Assembly (NCBI RefSeq): GCF_027158005.1
Contig: NZ_JAPVLQ010000005.1
Coordinates: forward strand, 310,001 to 374,000
Reading direction: 5' to 3'
Origin: Rhodococcus sp. H36-A4
GTDB lineage: Bacteria > Actinomycetota > Actinomycetes > Mycobacteriales > Mycobacteriaceae
Length of the DNA: 64,000 nt
This document shows positions 63,939 through 64,000 of this stretch, one piece after another. Within the stretch, counting starts at the first letter, position 1. Each line of letters opens with the position of its first letter. Position numbers and translations under genes: made by a program. The notes beneath the pieces were generated by a model, which saw only the letters and a program-made list of their open reading frames with translations, ran no database searches and was not told the DNA's origin.

Positions 63939-64000
63939 ATGAGCACCCTTTGCGGCAAACCGGTCGCCACCGACCGTGCACTCGTCATGGCGATTGTGAA
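63939..64000 (+). CDS. folP2: Dihydropteroate synthase homologue FolP2 (N-terminus only)
   Basis: The visible 20 codons read MSTLCGKPVATDRALVMAIV and one more residue, matching the core start of M. tuberculosis FolP2 (Rv1207), including the last segment before NRTPDSF. FolP2 is a dihydropteroate synthase-like protein lacking clear DHPS activity in M. tuberculosis. The rest lies beyond the window. Confidence 0.8.
   Translation, partial: MSTLCGKPVATDRALVMAIV

Noticed and set aside
1-64000. tRNA or rRNA genes
   Set aside because: No cloverleaf with a GGTTCGA-type T-loop and acceptor pairing, and no rRNA-like stretch, was found by eye; a tRNA scan would be decisive.

Overview
The window is high-GC actinobacterial DNA from a mycolic-acid bacterium, most likely Rhodococcus or a close relative in Nocardiaceae. 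The support is gene content and order: pimE (phosphatidylinositol mannosides), lpqW, mshB (mycothiol), fbiC (coenzyme F420), wax ester synthase/DGAT genes, a lipid-droplet protein, and long runs in the same order as Mycobacterium tuberculosis (compared from memory, not by search). Start codons are often GTG, and many genes have a TANNNT box 6-7 bases before the start codon, suggesting leaderless mRNAs.

Layout. 1-23.3 kb is mainly conserved core: a lipoprotein hydrolase cut by the left edge, a desaturase-like protein with a degraded iron site, fumC-glpX, a DUF4245 protein, xseB-xseA, a lipid-droplet protein, ispH, a DUF6542 protein and ychF match the Rv1094-Rv1112 block. Set into it are DNA-maintenance genes (rmuC, sbcD-sbcC, an Ada-AlkA fusion overlapping ogt), an AI-2E family permease, cstA with its 56-residue YbdD partner, a CD225 protein and an F420-type oxidoreductase.

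23.3-37.8 kb is accessory: membrane and winged-helix proteins, an amylosucrase-like GH13 enzyme, a VOC protein, a lipid cluster (LysB/cutinase-like hydrolase, two WS/DGAT-type acyltransferases in divergent orientation, a short-chain dehydrogenase), two related secreted proteins, TerD, a Tat-exported DUF1906 protein and an MFS exporter.

37.8-64 kb returns to conserved order (Rv1159-Rv1207-like): pimE, pterin dehydratase, mutT2, typA, lpqW, mshB, a small membrane protein, UDG, two PH-domain membrane proteins, fbiC, fdxC, dapC, a LysE-type exporter, fadD36, a CHAP protein, DUF1810, a type-II lumazine synthase, dapD, a beta-propeller protein, dapE, two LOG-family genes, fadD6 and the first codons of folP2. 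dapC, dapD and dapE lie within 8.5 kb and cover the middle steps of the succinylase route to diaminopimelate and lysine.

The most unusual DNA is a family of three tandem arrays with a 33-base period (46.05, 48.19 and 59.46 kb) sharing a 17-base core: one is translated as the N-terminus of the uracil-DNA glycosylase, and the other two sit against promoters. Other points are a pair of overlapping divergent leaderless promoters at 54.43 kb, a CRP/GlxR-like operator before cstA, several perfect long hairpins, and small genes of 24-58 residues. No rRNA, tRNA, CRISPR array, insertion sequence or prophage was seen.
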